A stretch of DNA of 64,000 bases, from contig CACYHQ010000004.1 of NCBI GenBank assembly GCA_902774245.1, positions 220,463 through 284,462 on the forward strand. Direction: 5' to 3'. This document shows, piece by piece, positions 1 through 7,587 of this stretch. This DNA comes from an uncultured bacterium. Lineage in GTDB: Bacteria; Verrucomicrobiota; Lentisphaeria; Victivallales; UBA1829. A program made the translations under genes and the position numbers. Under the pieces are notes generated by a model, which saw only the letters and a list, made by a program, of their open reading frames with translations, did no database searches and was not told where the DNA came from. Every line of letters begins with the position of its first letter. The stretch's first letter is position 1.

Positions 1-61
1 CGTTCCCCACGCAGGAAACCGCTCCGTATCCGGTTATTACAACTCGCCGTCTGTTCATCAT
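1..61 (-). CDS. fabF: Beta-ketoacyl-ACP synthase II, N-terminal fragment
   Basis: Only the first 20 codons lie in the window; the gene continues past base 1. The peptide begins MMNRRR and continues VVITGYGAVSCVGN, which matches the first beta strand and glycine turn of KAS II enzymes (RRVVVTGLG...PVGN in E. coli). A GGAG at 72-75 (minus strand) lies 10 bases before the ATG at 61. KAS II elongates acyl-ACP by Claisen condensation with malonyl-ACP. Its place directly after acpP is the classical acpP-fabF order. An intrinsic terminator lies between the two genes, so fabF expression may depend on read-through. The catalytic Cys-His-His lies outside the window. Confidence 0.85.
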   Translation of the reverse strand, partial: MMNRRRVVITGYGAVSCVGN

Positions 62-89
62 GGTATCTTATCTCCGGTCGCTTATGTAG

Positions 90-127
90 AAAAAGAAAAA
101 AAGGGGTCACTCAAGACGAATGACCCC
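90..127 (-). terminator. Intrinsic terminator after acpP
   Basis: A 7-bp stem (GGGGTCA at 103-109, TGACCCC at 121-127) is followed on the minus strand by a T-rich run (complement of 90-102). It lies between acpP and fabF and may act as a partial terminator setting acpP to fabF stoichiometry. Confidence 0.8.
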
Positions 128-146
128 GGGAAGCAAAAGAAGGAAA

Positions 147-398
147 TTATTCCTTGGCAGCAGCCATCTTGCTTTCGATGTACTTGATCGCATCGCCGAC
201 GGTCTTCAGGTTTTCGGCGTCTTCGTCCGGAATCTCGGAGTTGAATTCTTCTTCGAGAGCCATGATCATTTCCACGATGTCGAGGGAGTCGGCGTTCAGG
301 TCTTCGACGAAACGGGCGTCATCGGTGACCTGGTCTTCGGCGACTGCGAGCTGCTTCACGACGAGCTCTTTGACTTTTTGTGCGATTTCAGCGGACAT
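147..398 (-). CDS. acpP: Acyl carrier protein
   Basis: An 83-residue acidic helical protein that carries growing acyl chains on 4'-phosphopantetheine during fatty acid synthesis in the cytoplasm. The attachment serine is S38 in the DSL motif (D37-S38-L39), followed by the usual acidic recognition helix ([10 protein letters not shown]). Length is typical (75-85), with a short Ala/Lys-rich tail. It lies downstream of fabD and fabG and upstream of fabF, but a 206-base gap before it holds its own promoter (463-490). A strong terminator follows. Independent high-level transcription fits a very abundant protein. Confidence 0.97.
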   Translation of the reverse strand: MSAEIAQKVKELVVKQLAVAEDQVTDDARFVEDLNADSLDIVEMIMALEEEFNSEIPDEDAENLKTVGDAIKYIESKMAAAKE

Positions 399-462
399 GT
401 TAAATCCTTTCGTAATGGTGAGAAGGGTTGGTTTTCGTTTTTTTGTAACGTGTATGGATTAT

Positions 463-490
463 AATATACACCGTTTTTGCGATTTTGCAA
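463..490 (-). promoter_or_regulatory. Promoter of acpP
   Basis: Minus-strand -35 TTGCAA (485-490), 16-base spacer, -10 TATATT (463-468). Same class as the other promoters of this window. Confidence 0.55.
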
Positions 491-564
491 ATCCAATGCA
501 CGCTTTTTTGCGTTTTTATGGCCGAATGATGCTTTTTACATCCCGAGTACAGTATTTGAGGAGT

Positions 565-597
565 ATCTCCATTGATTCGAACCCGATCAACAGAGAT
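565..597 (-). terminator. Hairpin downstream of fabG
   Basis: Nested inverted repeat ATCTC-CA-TTGAT ... ATCAA-CA-GAGAT just after the fabG stop. There is no clear T-run, so it may stabilise or weakly terminate the fabD-fabG message rather than be a strong intrinsic terminator. Confidence 0.35.
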
Positions 598-604
598 GCC
601 CTTT

Positions 605-1348
605 TTACATCAGGAAGCCGCCGCAGCAGTTGATCACCTGGCCGGTCACGTAGTCGGAATCCGGGCCGCAGAGGAACGCCACGACGTTGGCGACGTCCTG
701 GGGCTTGCCGCCGCGCTTCAGCGGGATCAGGTCCAGGAAGAGCTTCTTGGCTTCGTCGGGGAGGTTTTCGGTCATGTCGGTCATGATGTAGCCGGGGGCG
801 ACCGCGTTGACCATGATGTTGCGGCTGCCGAGTTCCTTCGCCACGGACTTCGTGACGCCGATGACGCCGGCCTTGGAGGCGGAGTAGTTGACCTGTCCGG
901 CGTTTCCGGCACGGCCGACCACGCTGGAGATGTTCACGATCTTACCGTAGCGGGCCTTCATCATGGGACGGATGGCCGCTTTGATGAAGTTGTAGGTGCC
1001 CTTCAGGTTGACGGCGATCACGGCGTCCCAGTCCGCTTCGCTCATGCGCATGAGCAGGTTGTCCTTGGTGATGCCGGCGCAGTTCACGAGGATGTCGAGG
1101 CGGCCGAACTTTTCCATGACCGTCTTGATCGACGCTTCGGCGTCTTCATACTTCGCGACGTTCGCCGCGATGGCGATGGCATCGATGCCCTGTGCGCGAA
1201 ATTCCGCCACGGTCTTGTCCGCCGTTTCCTGCATGATGTCCACGACAGCGAGTTTCGCGCCTTCTTTCGCCAGGCGTTCGCAGATCGCGCGTCCGATGCC
1301 GCGGGCTCCGCCGGTCACCAGCGCCACTCTGTTTTCGAGTTGACTCAT
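605..1348 (-). CDS. fabG: 3-oxoacyl-ACP reductase
   Basis: A 247-residue classical short-chain dehydrogenase that reduces 3-oxoacyl-ACP with NADPH in fatty acid elongation. The Rossmann motif TGGARGIG is at residues 12-19 and NCAG near 89-92. The catalytic tetrad is visible as N114, S142, Y155 and K159 (YSASK). Length equals that of E. coli FabG. The C-terminus ends in CCGGFLM; FabG proteins usually end VNGGMYM, so the second-last strand carries two unusual cysteines. It follows fabD by 65 bases, probably in one transcript. Confidence 0.96.
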   Translation of the reverse strand: MSQLENRVALVTGGARGIGRAICERLAKEGAKLAVVDIMQETADKTVAEFRAQGIDAIAIAANVAKYEDAEASIKTVMEKFGRLDILVNCAGITKDNLLMRMSEADWDAVIAVNLKGTYNFIKAAIRPMMKARYGKIVNISSVVGRAGNAGQVNYSASKAGVIGVTKSVAKELGSRNIMVNAVAPGYIMTDMTENLPDEAKKLFLDLIPLKRGGKPQDVANVVAFLCGPDSDYVTGQVINCCGGFLM

Positions 1349-1413
1349 TGTGTTTCTCCTGATTCGGTTTCAGTATGATTGGGTTATAAGATTTGTTTTC
1401 TTCAATGAAAAAG

Positions 1414-2325
1414 TCAGGCGTTCGCCAGTCCGTCGACGCCGGAGACGTTGTGCAGGGCAGCGCCCGGCAGGATCTTCCGCACGAGACCGGTCAGGACCGT
1501 GCCGGGGCCGAACTCCACGAAGCGTTCCGCGCCGAAGCGTTCCGCCATGACGCGCACGCAGGTGTCCCAGCGGACGCTGCCCGCGACCTGGGAGACCAGG
1601 TTCGCGCGGATCTTCGCCGGATCGGATTCGGGTTCGCCCGTGAAATTCTGGAGCACGGGGAACTTCGGCGCGTTCATCGGGACGGCGTCCAGCACGGGAG
1701 CGAGAGCCGCGCCCGCGGATGCCATCATGCGGCTGTGGAATGCTCCCGCCACGTTCAGCGGCAGGGCGCGCTTGACGCCGCGTTCCTTCAAAATCCCGCA
1801 GGCTTTCAGGACCAGGTCCTTCACGCCGCTGATCACGATCTGGCCGGGCGAATTGTAGTTCGCCACGTCGATGCCGCATTCCGCGCAGACTTCCGCGATC
1901 ACGGCAGGATCGCCGCCGATGATGGCGGCCATGCCGCCCTCGGCTTCGTGACAGGCGGCGTCCATCAGGGCGGCGCGCTTCGCCACGAGCTGCAGGCCGT
2001 CCTCGAACGTGAACGTCCCGGCGGACGCGAACGCCGCGTATTCGCCGAGGCTCAGACCGCCCGCGGCCACGGCTTCCTCGCCGGGATTCTTTTCGAGCCA
2101 CGCGGCCAGACATGCCATGCTGGTGGCATAGATCGCGGGCTGGCAGTTCGCAGTCGCGGTCAGGTCGGATTCCGGACCTTCAAAGCAAAGTTTGGACAGG
2201 CTGCGGCCGAGCACGGCGTCCGCGCGGTCGAAGATCGCCTTCGCCGCGGGGGATGCTTCGTACAGGTCCTTGCCCATGCCGACGGCCTGGGCGCCCTGCC
2301 CCGAGAATAAAAACGCTGTTTTCAA
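1414..2325 (-). CDS. fabD: Malonyl-CoA:ACP transacylase, TTG start
   Basis: Transfers malonyl from CoA to ACP, feeding the Fab enzymes encoded next to it. The protein (303 residues) begins with the family start KTAFLFSGQGAQ. I place the start at TTG (2325) because an AAAGGA site (2334-2339) lies 8 bases upstream; the in-frame ATG at 2355 would add ten residues not seen in FabD and has no ribosome site. The acyl serine is S92 and the catalytic His is H197 (AFHSRM). The nucleophile elbow reads GLSLG instead of the usual GHSLG, so the histidine before the serine is replaced by leucine. Promoter at 2400-2427. Confidence 0.94.
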   Translation of the reverse strand: MKTAFLFSGQGAQAVGMGKDLYEASPAAKAIFDRADAVLGRSLSKLCFEGPESDLTATANCQPAIYATSMACLAAWLEKNPGEEAVAAGGLSLGEYAAFASAGTFTFEDGLQLVAKRAALMDAACHEAEGGMAAIIGGDPAVIAEVCAECGIDVANYNSPGQIVISGVKDLVLKACGILKERGVKRALPLNVAGAFHSRMMASAGAALAPVLDAVPMNAPKFPVLQNFTGEPESDPAKIRANLVSQVAGSVRWDTCVRVMAERFGAERFVEFGPGTVLTGLVRKILPGAALHNVSGVDGLANA

Positions 2326-2399
2326 TGTCGGTGTCCTTTCATGGATGACGCCCACAACCGGAATTCTCTAACCTTTCCGAAGAAAAAAGCAGGCATAAT

Positions 2400-2427
2400 A
2401 AAATATCACAATTTCCAGAAAATGCAA
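2400..2427 (-). promoter_or_regulatory. Promoter of fabD-fabG
   Basis: Minus strand TTGCAT (2422-2427), 16-base spacer ending in TGA (extended -10), TATTTT (2400-2405). Confidence 0.5.
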
Positions 2428-2477
2428 ATCCGCACCTCAAAAAACGAGGCGAGGATGTTTCCGGACAAGCTGCCGTA

Positions 2478-3083
2478 TCAAACCAGCGCCTCCCGGAGCA
2501 TGTCTTCCGACACCGGCCCCGGGCGCAGGATGCTCCACGCGCCGTCGCGTTCGATTCTGATCACGGTCGACGCTACGGAATCCGGCGGGATCGCGCCGCC
2601 GTCCAGCACGCCGTCTGGCGGGATCGCGAGTGATGCAAGCGCCTCTTCAACGGTGTGAGCCGCAGGCTGACCGGAAAGATTCGCGCTGGTCGAGGCGAGC
2701 GGACGCCCGTACGCCGAAAGCAGACTCAGCAGCGCGGGATGGTCGGGGATGCGGAATCCGGTGAACGCGTCACAGTCCGGCACGATCAGGGTCACGGGGC
2801 CGGGGCAGAACGCCGCCGCGAAACGTTTCGCGGTCTCCGGCATGGCGGGAAACGCGGCCTCCGCGGCTTCGCGCGAGGCGAAAAAGAGCGTGAGGAGTTT
2901 GGACGCCGGACGCCGTTTCATCTCATATATCTTCGCGCGGGCGACTTCGTGCGAGGCATCGCAGACCAGTCCGTAGACGGTCTCGGTCGGGACTAGCAGG
3001 ACGCCGTCATCGTGCCGCAGAATATCGCAGAAGACCGCGGCGGCGGACGCGTCGGAACAGGGAATCCGAATCATGGAGATCAC
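2478..3083 (-). CDS. tsaC: Threonylcarbamoyl-AMP synthase (YrdC/Sua5 family)
   Basis: Makes threonylcarbamoyl-AMP from threonine, bicarbonate and ATP, the first step of the t6A modification of ANN-decoding tRNAs. Visible family motifs are PTETVYGL near residue 31, the KRRP motif, PGPVTLI, and STSANLSG near the C-terminus. The 201-residue length fits the single-domain TsaC type, without the Sua5 C-terminal domain. The open frame starts with GTG at 3083, overlapping the stop of the upstream ftsB-like gene (GTGA). ATG at 3074 is an alternative three codons later. Translational coupling with the upstream gene is likely. Confidence 0.92.
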   Translation of the reverse strand: MISMIRIPCSDASAAAVFCDILRHDDGVLLVPTETVYGLVCDASHEVARAKIYEMKRRPASKLLTLFFASREAAEAAFPAMPETAKRFAAAFCPGPVTLIVPDCDAFTGFRIPDHPALLSLLSAYGRPLASTSANLSGQPAAHTVEEALASLAIPPDGVLDGGAIPPDSVASTVIRIERDGAWSILRPGPVSEDMLREALV

Positions 3084-3355
3084 TCGGAATAAATATAGAT
3101 CACTTCGCCCTCGCGGGACAGATGGTACTGCTCGCGGGCGACTTTTTCAATAGCGGAGGCGTTGTGCTGGAGGTCGTGGACTTCCTGCTGTAACGTGAGG
3201 TATTCCGCCTTCACGCGGTCAAGGTCAGCCTGAAGCGACACGACTTCCTGCTTGGTGCTCTTGTACTTCCGGTACGCGGGCAGCACGAGGATGCCGGATA
3301 CGATCAGCACCAGCACCAGCAGAATATAAATGACGCCTGTCAGGAGTTTTCCCAT
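3080..3355 (-). CDS. FtsB/DivIC-like septum initiator protein
   Basis: A 91-residue bitopic membrane protein: a short cytoplasmic N-terminus, one transmembrane helix (about residues 7-27), then a leucine-zipper-like coiled coil (about 30-72), then a short C-terminal segment (VAREQYHLSREGE) typical of the FtsB/DivIC family (ARE...L..pGE). These proteins link FtsL to FtsQ/DivIB at the division site and help activate septal peptidoglycan synthesis. It is the first gene of a unit with tsaC, driven by a promoter at 3379-3406. Whether it should be called ftsB or divIC cannot be decided from the sequence. Confidence 0.85.
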   Translation of the reverse strand: MGKLLTGVIYILLVLVLIVSGILVLPAYRKYKSTKQEVVSLQADLDRVKAEYLTLQQEVHDLQHNASAIEKVAREQYHLSREGEVIYIYSE

Positions 3356-3378
3356 TGTATTTACCTCGATAATACACT

Positions 3379-3406
3379 AATATAGCACACTCTTCGAGAA
3401 ATACAA
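3379..3406 (-). promoter_or_regulatory. Promoter of ftsB-like/tsaC unit
   Basis: Minus strand TTGTAT (3401-3406), 16-base spacer ending TGC (extended -10), TATATT (3379-3384). Confidence 0.6.
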
Positions 3407-3449
3407 GAAAAAAAGAAAAAATCCTCCGCCCCTATAAAAAGAGCGGAGG
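3403..3449 (-). terminator. Intrinsic terminator of the hydrogenase operon
   Basis: Stem CCTCCGC (3423-3429) with GCGGAGG (3443-3449) is followed on the minus strand by a T-rich run (complement of 3403-3422). It ends the operon whose last gene is hydA. The T-run overlaps the -35 of the next promoter. Confidence 0.75.
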
Positions 3450-3464
3450 AAAAGACACTTGTGT

Positions 3465-3570
3465 GTGCCCGGGCGGAGCCGGGCCACTGCAAGCAGTGTC
3501 GATGCTGTGCTCTGCTACGCGAGAGCACGTGCCCGGGCGTAGCCGGGCACTATTCGGCACACTTTGTGTG
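3465..3570. repeat. Array of five tandem small hairpins after hydA
   Basis: Five back-to-back palindromes fill the space between the hydA stop and its terminator: GTGCCCGG-GCGGAG-CCGGGC(C)AC (3465-3487), CACTGC-AA-GCAGTG (3485-3498), GTGCTCT-GCTACGCG-AGAGCAC (3507-3528), GTGCCCGG-GCGTAG-CCGGGCAC (3529-3550) and CACAC-TTT-GTGTG (3558-3570). Three share a GCGKAGC-type loop on one strand. Related hairpins occur at 30185-30232, 57018-57035 and 57763-57805. They may act as REP-like elements or stabilise the 3' end of the message. Confidence 0.7.
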
Positions 3571-5637
3571 TCAGCCGAGCTTGGCGACGCTTTCGTCGAT
3601 CTTCTTCTTGATCGTCTCGAAAGCGGCCTGGTTCTGGAGCTGTTCCAGCGTGTTCAGGGCGTTTCTGAACTTGGTGCGCTCGACGACTTCATCGCCGATG
3701 GTCACGCAGATCGTGCCGTCCTGTTCGGGGCGGGACGAGAACGCGGCGTCCATGTCGACCTTGTCCGTGTAGTTCTTGCTGCGGACGTATTCGGAGATCA
3801 TGCCGATCAGGAGCTGGCCGGGGCAGTTGTCCTGCTTGGCGCAGATCGTGACGGTGATCATGAAGCGGTTCTGAGCGGTGCCGCGCATGATCGGAATCTT
3901 CGCGTCGAAGATTTGGCTGCGGTTCTGGTAGACCGTGTGCAGCAGGTGGTGCGCTTCGTGGGAGCCGGGCTTGCCGCCGATGTGCTGCTTGTAGCACTGG
4001 TCGACCAGGAAGTTGTCCTGGCTCTTCTGGACCTGCTGGGACTTGTCGGCCGCGTAGAGGCCCTGCTGGCGCTGGATGCGGATCGCGTTGGTGACGCCGA
4101 CGGGCTGGCCGCCGCCGGAGATGCAGCCGCCGGGGCACGCCATGACTTCGACGAAGTCGTAGTGGGCTTTGCCGGAACGGATGTCGTTGATGAGGCGCTT
4201 GGCGTTGGCGAGGCCGTGGACGACGGCGACGCGGATTTCCCTGCCTGCCGCGGTCACGGTGGCTTCCTTGAGGGTGTTCATGCCGCGGACGTCCTTGAAG
4301 TCGACGGAGGCGAGCGGCTTGCCGTCGAGCTTTTCGACCGCATAGCGGAGAGCGGCTTCCATGACACCGCCGGACGCGCCGAAGATGACGCCGCCGCCGG
4401 TGGCGAATCCCATGGGCATGTCGAACGCTTCGGGCTGGAGCTCATTGAGCTTGATGCCCATGGAGTTGATCATGCGCTGGACTTCGCTGGTGGTCACGAC
4501 GATGTCGACTTCCGGCTTGCCGTCGACGGCGAACTTCGGAAGCTGGGCTTCGAACTTCTTCGCCGTGCAGGGCATGATGGAAACGACCACGAGGTCTTCG
4601 CGCTTGCAGCCGAGCTGTTCGGGCAGGACCTTCTTGGCGATGGAGCCGAACATGGCCTGCGGGGAACGGCAGCTGGAGATGTGGGGGATCATTTCGGGGT
4701 AGTAGATCTCGGCGAACTTGACCCAGGCGGGGCAGCAGCTGGTGAACATCGGGAGCGTGCCGCCGTTGGCGATGCGGTCGATGAGCTCGGTCGCTTCCTC
4801 GAAGATGGTCATATCGGCGGAGAAGCTGGTGTCGTAGACGTGCTTGAAGCCCATGAGCTTCAGTGCGGCGACGAGCTTGCCCGCCACGTTCTCGCCCGGC
4901 TTCGCGCCGAAGTATTCGCCCAGCGCCACGCGGACGGCCGGAGCGATCTGGACCACGACGGTCTTGCTGGGATCGTACAGGGCGTCCCACACGCGGTTGC
5001 GGTCCTGCTTCGGCACGATCGCGCCGGTCGGGCAGACGGCGGCGCACTGGCCGCAGTTCACGCACTCGACGGTGCCGAGGGAAGCGCCGAAGGCCGGAGC
5101 CACGCGGGCGTTGGAGCCGCGGTTGGAGAAGTCGATCGCGCCGATGCCCTGGATTTCGGAGCAGACGCGCACGCAGTCGCCGCAGAGCACGCACTTGTTC
5201 GGGTCGCGGACGAGCGACGGGGAGGAGAAGTCGATCGGATCGTCCTTCTTCACGGATTTGAAGCGGATGTCCTGGACGCCGAGCTGATAGGCGATGCGCT
5301 GCAGGGTGCAGTTCTCGTTGCGGGCGCAGGTCGGGCATTCGCGGTTGTGGTTGGCGAGCAGGAGTTCCACGCTTATCTTGCGCATGTCGCGGATTTCCTT
5401 GGTGTCCGTGTGGACGACCATGCCGGGCGCGGGGGCGGTGGAGCAGGACGCCATGATGCCCTTGCCTTCGACAAGGACGAGGCAGAGACGGCAGGCGCCG
5501 TAGATGCTCAGTTCGGAGTGATAGCAGAAGGTCGGGATCTCGATCCCGGCTTTGCGGATGACTTCCAGGAGGTTGCGCTCGTTTGTGAACGTGACTTCCC
5601 GTCCGTTGACGGTCAATGTTTTAACGGTATCGGCCAT
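3571..5637 (-). CDS. hydA: [FeFe] hydrogenase catalytic subunit, trimeric bifurcating type
   Basis: Catalytic subunit (688 residues) of a cytoplasmic HydABC complex that couples H2 turnover to ferredoxin and NAD(H). Order of domains: N-terminal [2Fe-2S] (C38, C49, C52, C65), His-ligated [4Fe-4S] (H97, C101, C104, C110), two [4Fe-4S] (C149-C159, C192-C202), then the H-cluster domain with TSCCPAW (299-305), MPCTAKK (355-361) and MACPGGC (499-505), then the small-subunit-like segment. The TSCCP form and the hydB/hydC neighbours point to group A3. Residues from about 592 resemble the thioredoxin-like [2Fe-2S] domain of other HydA proteins but keep only C599 and C605 of the first pair and lack the second. 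Maturases hydE, hydF and hydG are not in the window. Confidence 0.95.
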   Translation of the reverse strand: MADTVKTLTVNGREVTFTNERNLLEVIRKAGIEIPTFCYHSELSIYGACRLCLVLVEGKGIMASCSTAPAPGMVVHTDTKEIRDMRKISVELLLANHNRECPTCARNENCTLQRIAYQLGVQDIRFKSVKKDDPIDFSSPSLVRDPNKCVLCGDCVRVCSEIQGIGAIDFSNRGSNARVAPAFGASLGTVECVNCGQCAAVCPTGAIVPKQDRNRVWDALYDPSKTVVVQIAPAVRVALGEYFGAKPGENVAGKLVAALKLMGFKHVYDTSFSADMTIFEEATELIDRIANGGTLPMFTSCCPAWVKFAEIYYPEMIPHISSCRSPQAMFGSIAKKVLPEQLGCKREDLVVVSIMPCTAKKFEAQLPKFAVDGKPEVDIVVTTSEVQRMINSMGIKLNELQPEAFDMPMGFATGGGVIFGASGGVMEAALRYAVEKLDGKPLASVDFKDVRGMNTLKEATVTAAGREIRVAVVHGLANAKRLINDIRSGKAHYDFVEVMACPGGCISGGGQPVGVTNAIRIQRQQGLYAADKSQQVQKSQDNFLVDQCYKQHIGGKPGSHEAHHLLHTVYQNRSQIFDAKIPIMRGTAQNRFMITVTICAKQDNCPGQLLIGMISEYVRSKNYTDKVDMDAAFSSRPEQDGTICVTIGDEVVERTKFRNALNTLEQLQNQAAFETIKKKIDESVAKLG

Positions 5638-5658
5638 GATGAATGATCCTTATAGTTT

Positions 5659-7569
5659 TCAGATTCCCTTGACTGCGCCGAACTTGCACGCGGCCTTGCA
5701 TGCGCCGCACTTGATGCATTTTTCGGGGTCGATGCTGTGCGCGGTCTTCACCTTGCCGGTGATCGCGCCGACGGGGCACTTGCGGGCGCAGGCCGTGCAG
5801 CCTTTGCACTTCGCGGGGTCGATCTCGGGACGGGCGAGCGCCTTGCATTCGCCGGTCGGGCAGATCTTCTTGAACACGTGGTCTTCGTACTCCTGGCGGA
5901 AATAACGCAGGGTGGAGAGGACCGGGTTCGGGGCGGTCTTGCCGAGGCCGCAGAGGGAGCCGAGCTGGACGGCTTTCGCGGTCTTCTCGAGGAGGTCGAG
6001 CGTCTCGGCCGTGGCGCGGCCTTCGATGATGTCGTCGAGCAGCGCGAGCATCTGCTTCGTGCCTTCGCGGCACGGCACGCACTTGCCGCAGGATTCGTTC
6101 TGCGTGAACTGCATGAAGAACCGCGCGATGCGGACCATGCAGGTCTGCTTGTTCATGACCACGAGTCCGCCGGAACCGACCATGGCGCCCGCGCTCTTCA
6201 GGGAGTCGAAGTCAAGCGGGAGGTCGAGGAGGTCGGGGACCAGGCAGCCGCCGGAGGGGCCGCCGATCTGCACGGACTTGAAGTCTTCGCCGGTCACCTT
6301 GCCGGTGTTGTCCGTCACGCCGCCGCCGATGTTGTACACGATCTCGCGGAGGGTCGTGCCGAACGGGACTTCGATGAGGCCGGTGTTCGCGACGTGGCCG
6401 GTGAGGGCGAACGTCTTCGTGCCGGGGGAGTTCTGCGGACCGACTTCGCGGTACTTCTCCGCGCCGTTGCGGATGATGTACGCCACGGAGGCGAGCGTTT
6501 CCACGTTATTGATCACGGTCGGCTTGCCGTAGAGGCCCTTCTGAGCCGGGAACGGCGGCTTCGGCATCGGCATGCCGCGTTTGCCTTCCACGGAGGCGAT
6601 CAGGGCGGTCTCTTCGCCGCAGACGAACGCGCCGGCGCCTTCCATCACGCGGATCGTGAAGTTGAAGTTCGTGCCGAAGAGGTTCTTGCCGAGCAGTCCG
6701 TAAGCCTCGGCGTCGGCGATCGCCTTGCGGATGCGTTCGACGGCCAGCGGGTATTCGGCGCGGACGTACACGACGCCTTCATCGGCGCCGATCGCACGGC
6801 CGGCGATCATCATGCCTTCGAGCACGGCGTGGGGGTTGCCTTCCATGACGGAGCGGTCCATGAACGCACCCGGGTCGCCTTCGTCGCCGTTGCAGATGAC
6901 GTATTTCTTGTCGTTCTGGGAAGCGAGCGTGAATTTCCATTTGAGGCCGGTCGGGAAACCGCCGCCGCCGCGGCCGCGGAGTCCGGCGTCGATCATGGTC
7001 TGGCAGACCTGTTCCGGGGTCATCTCGGTGATGGCCTTGCGCGCGCCGATGTAGCCGTCGCGGGCGATGTACTCTTCGACGTCGTCCGGCTCGATCATGT
7101 AGTTGGCCAGCACGACGCGGGTCTGACGGGCGTAGAACGCGATCTCGTCCTCATGGCGGCAGGCCTTGCCGCTGACGGGATCGACGTAGACCAGACGGTC
7201 GATGATCTCGCCGCCGATCAGCGTCACGTGGACGATCTCGGCCGCATCTTCGGGTTTCACATGGCAGTAGAAGATCCCTTCGGGTTCGATGCGGAGGATC
7301 GGGCCCATCTGGCAGAATCCCTGACAGCCGGACTTGGAGAAGTAGGTGACGCCCTCGTTCTTGGAGCAGTCGTGACGGTCGAGGACGACTTCGATGTGTT
7401 CGCCGGCTTTTTCGAGCTCGGCGCAGATGGCGTCGCGGACCTTCATGGAACCGTTGGCGATGCAGCCGGTGCCGCCGCAGATGATGATGCGGCGTTTGAG
7501 CTTGGCGACGACTTTTTTATAGTTCGCGGCGATCTCTTCCAGATTCGGCGTTTTGATTTCGGTGCTCAT
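5659..7569 (-). CDS. hydB: Hydrogenase NADH-binding flavoprotein subunit (NuoF-like)
   Basis: A 636-residue FMN and NAD(H)-binding subunit of the bifurcating hydrogenase, homologous to NuoF. It starts with a thioredoxin-like [2Fe-2S] domain (C31, C36, C82, C86). Next come the NADH/FMN core with GRGGGGFPTG (199-208), an SLBB-type segment, the NuoF [4Fe-4S] (C494, C497, C500, with C540), and a C-terminal two-cluster ferredoxin domain (C588-C598, C618-C628). This layout is that of HydB, not of complex I NuoF. It is followed by hydA after 21 bases and preceded by hydC, in one operon. Confidence 0.95.
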   Translation of the reverse strand: MSTEIKTPNLEEIAANYKKVVAKLKRRIIICGGTGCIANGSMKVRDAICAELEKAGEHIEVVLDRHDCSKNEGVTYFSKSGCQGFCQMGPILRIEPEGIFYCHVKPEDAAEIVHVTLIGGEIIDRLVYVDPVSGKACRHEDEIAFYARQTRVVLANYMIEPDDVEEYIARDGYIGARKAITEMTPEQVCQTMIDAGLRGRGGGGFPTGLKWKFTLASQNDKKYVICNGDEGDPGAFMDRSVMEGNPHAVLEGMMIAGRAIGADEGVVYVRAEYPLAVERIRKAIADAEAYGLLGKNLFGTNFNFTIRVMEGAGAFVCGEETALIASVEGKRGMPMPKPPFPAQKGLYGKPTVINNVETLASVAYIIRNGAEKYREVGPQNSPGTKTFALTGHVANTGLIEVPFGTTLREIVYNIGGGVTDNTGKVTGEDFKSVQIGGPSGGCLVPDLLDLPLDFDSLKSAGAMVGSGGLVVMNKQTCMVRIARFFMQFTQNESCGKCVPCREGTKQMLALLDDIIEGRATAETLDLLEKTAKAVQLGSLCGLGKTAPNPVLSTLRYFRQEYEDHVFKKICPTGECKALARPEIDPAKCKGCTACARKCPVGAITGKVKTAHSIDPEKCIKCGACKAACKFGAVKGI

Positions 7570-7587
7570 CGTATGTGATTCCCTTCG

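Noticed and set aside
565..600. A tRNA-like T-loop (GGGTTCGAATC on the minus strand) after fabG
   Set aside because: The arms around the loop do not form a T-stem, and no acceptor or anticodon arm can be drawn. The hairpin is better read as a gene-end structure.
3465..3570. CRISPR-like array
   Set aside because: The units are hairpins of different sequence without equal-length spacers; only two share a stem. No cas gene is present.
3463..5646. A 727-codon open frame on the plus strand opposite hydA
   Set aside because: High-GC coding DNA with biased third positions leaves the opposite strand open. The translation is Asp/Gly/Val/Ala-rich with no motif, while the minus strand gives a full hydrogenase. 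The same applies to plus frames opposite hydB (5737-7578) and HydS (9461-11713).
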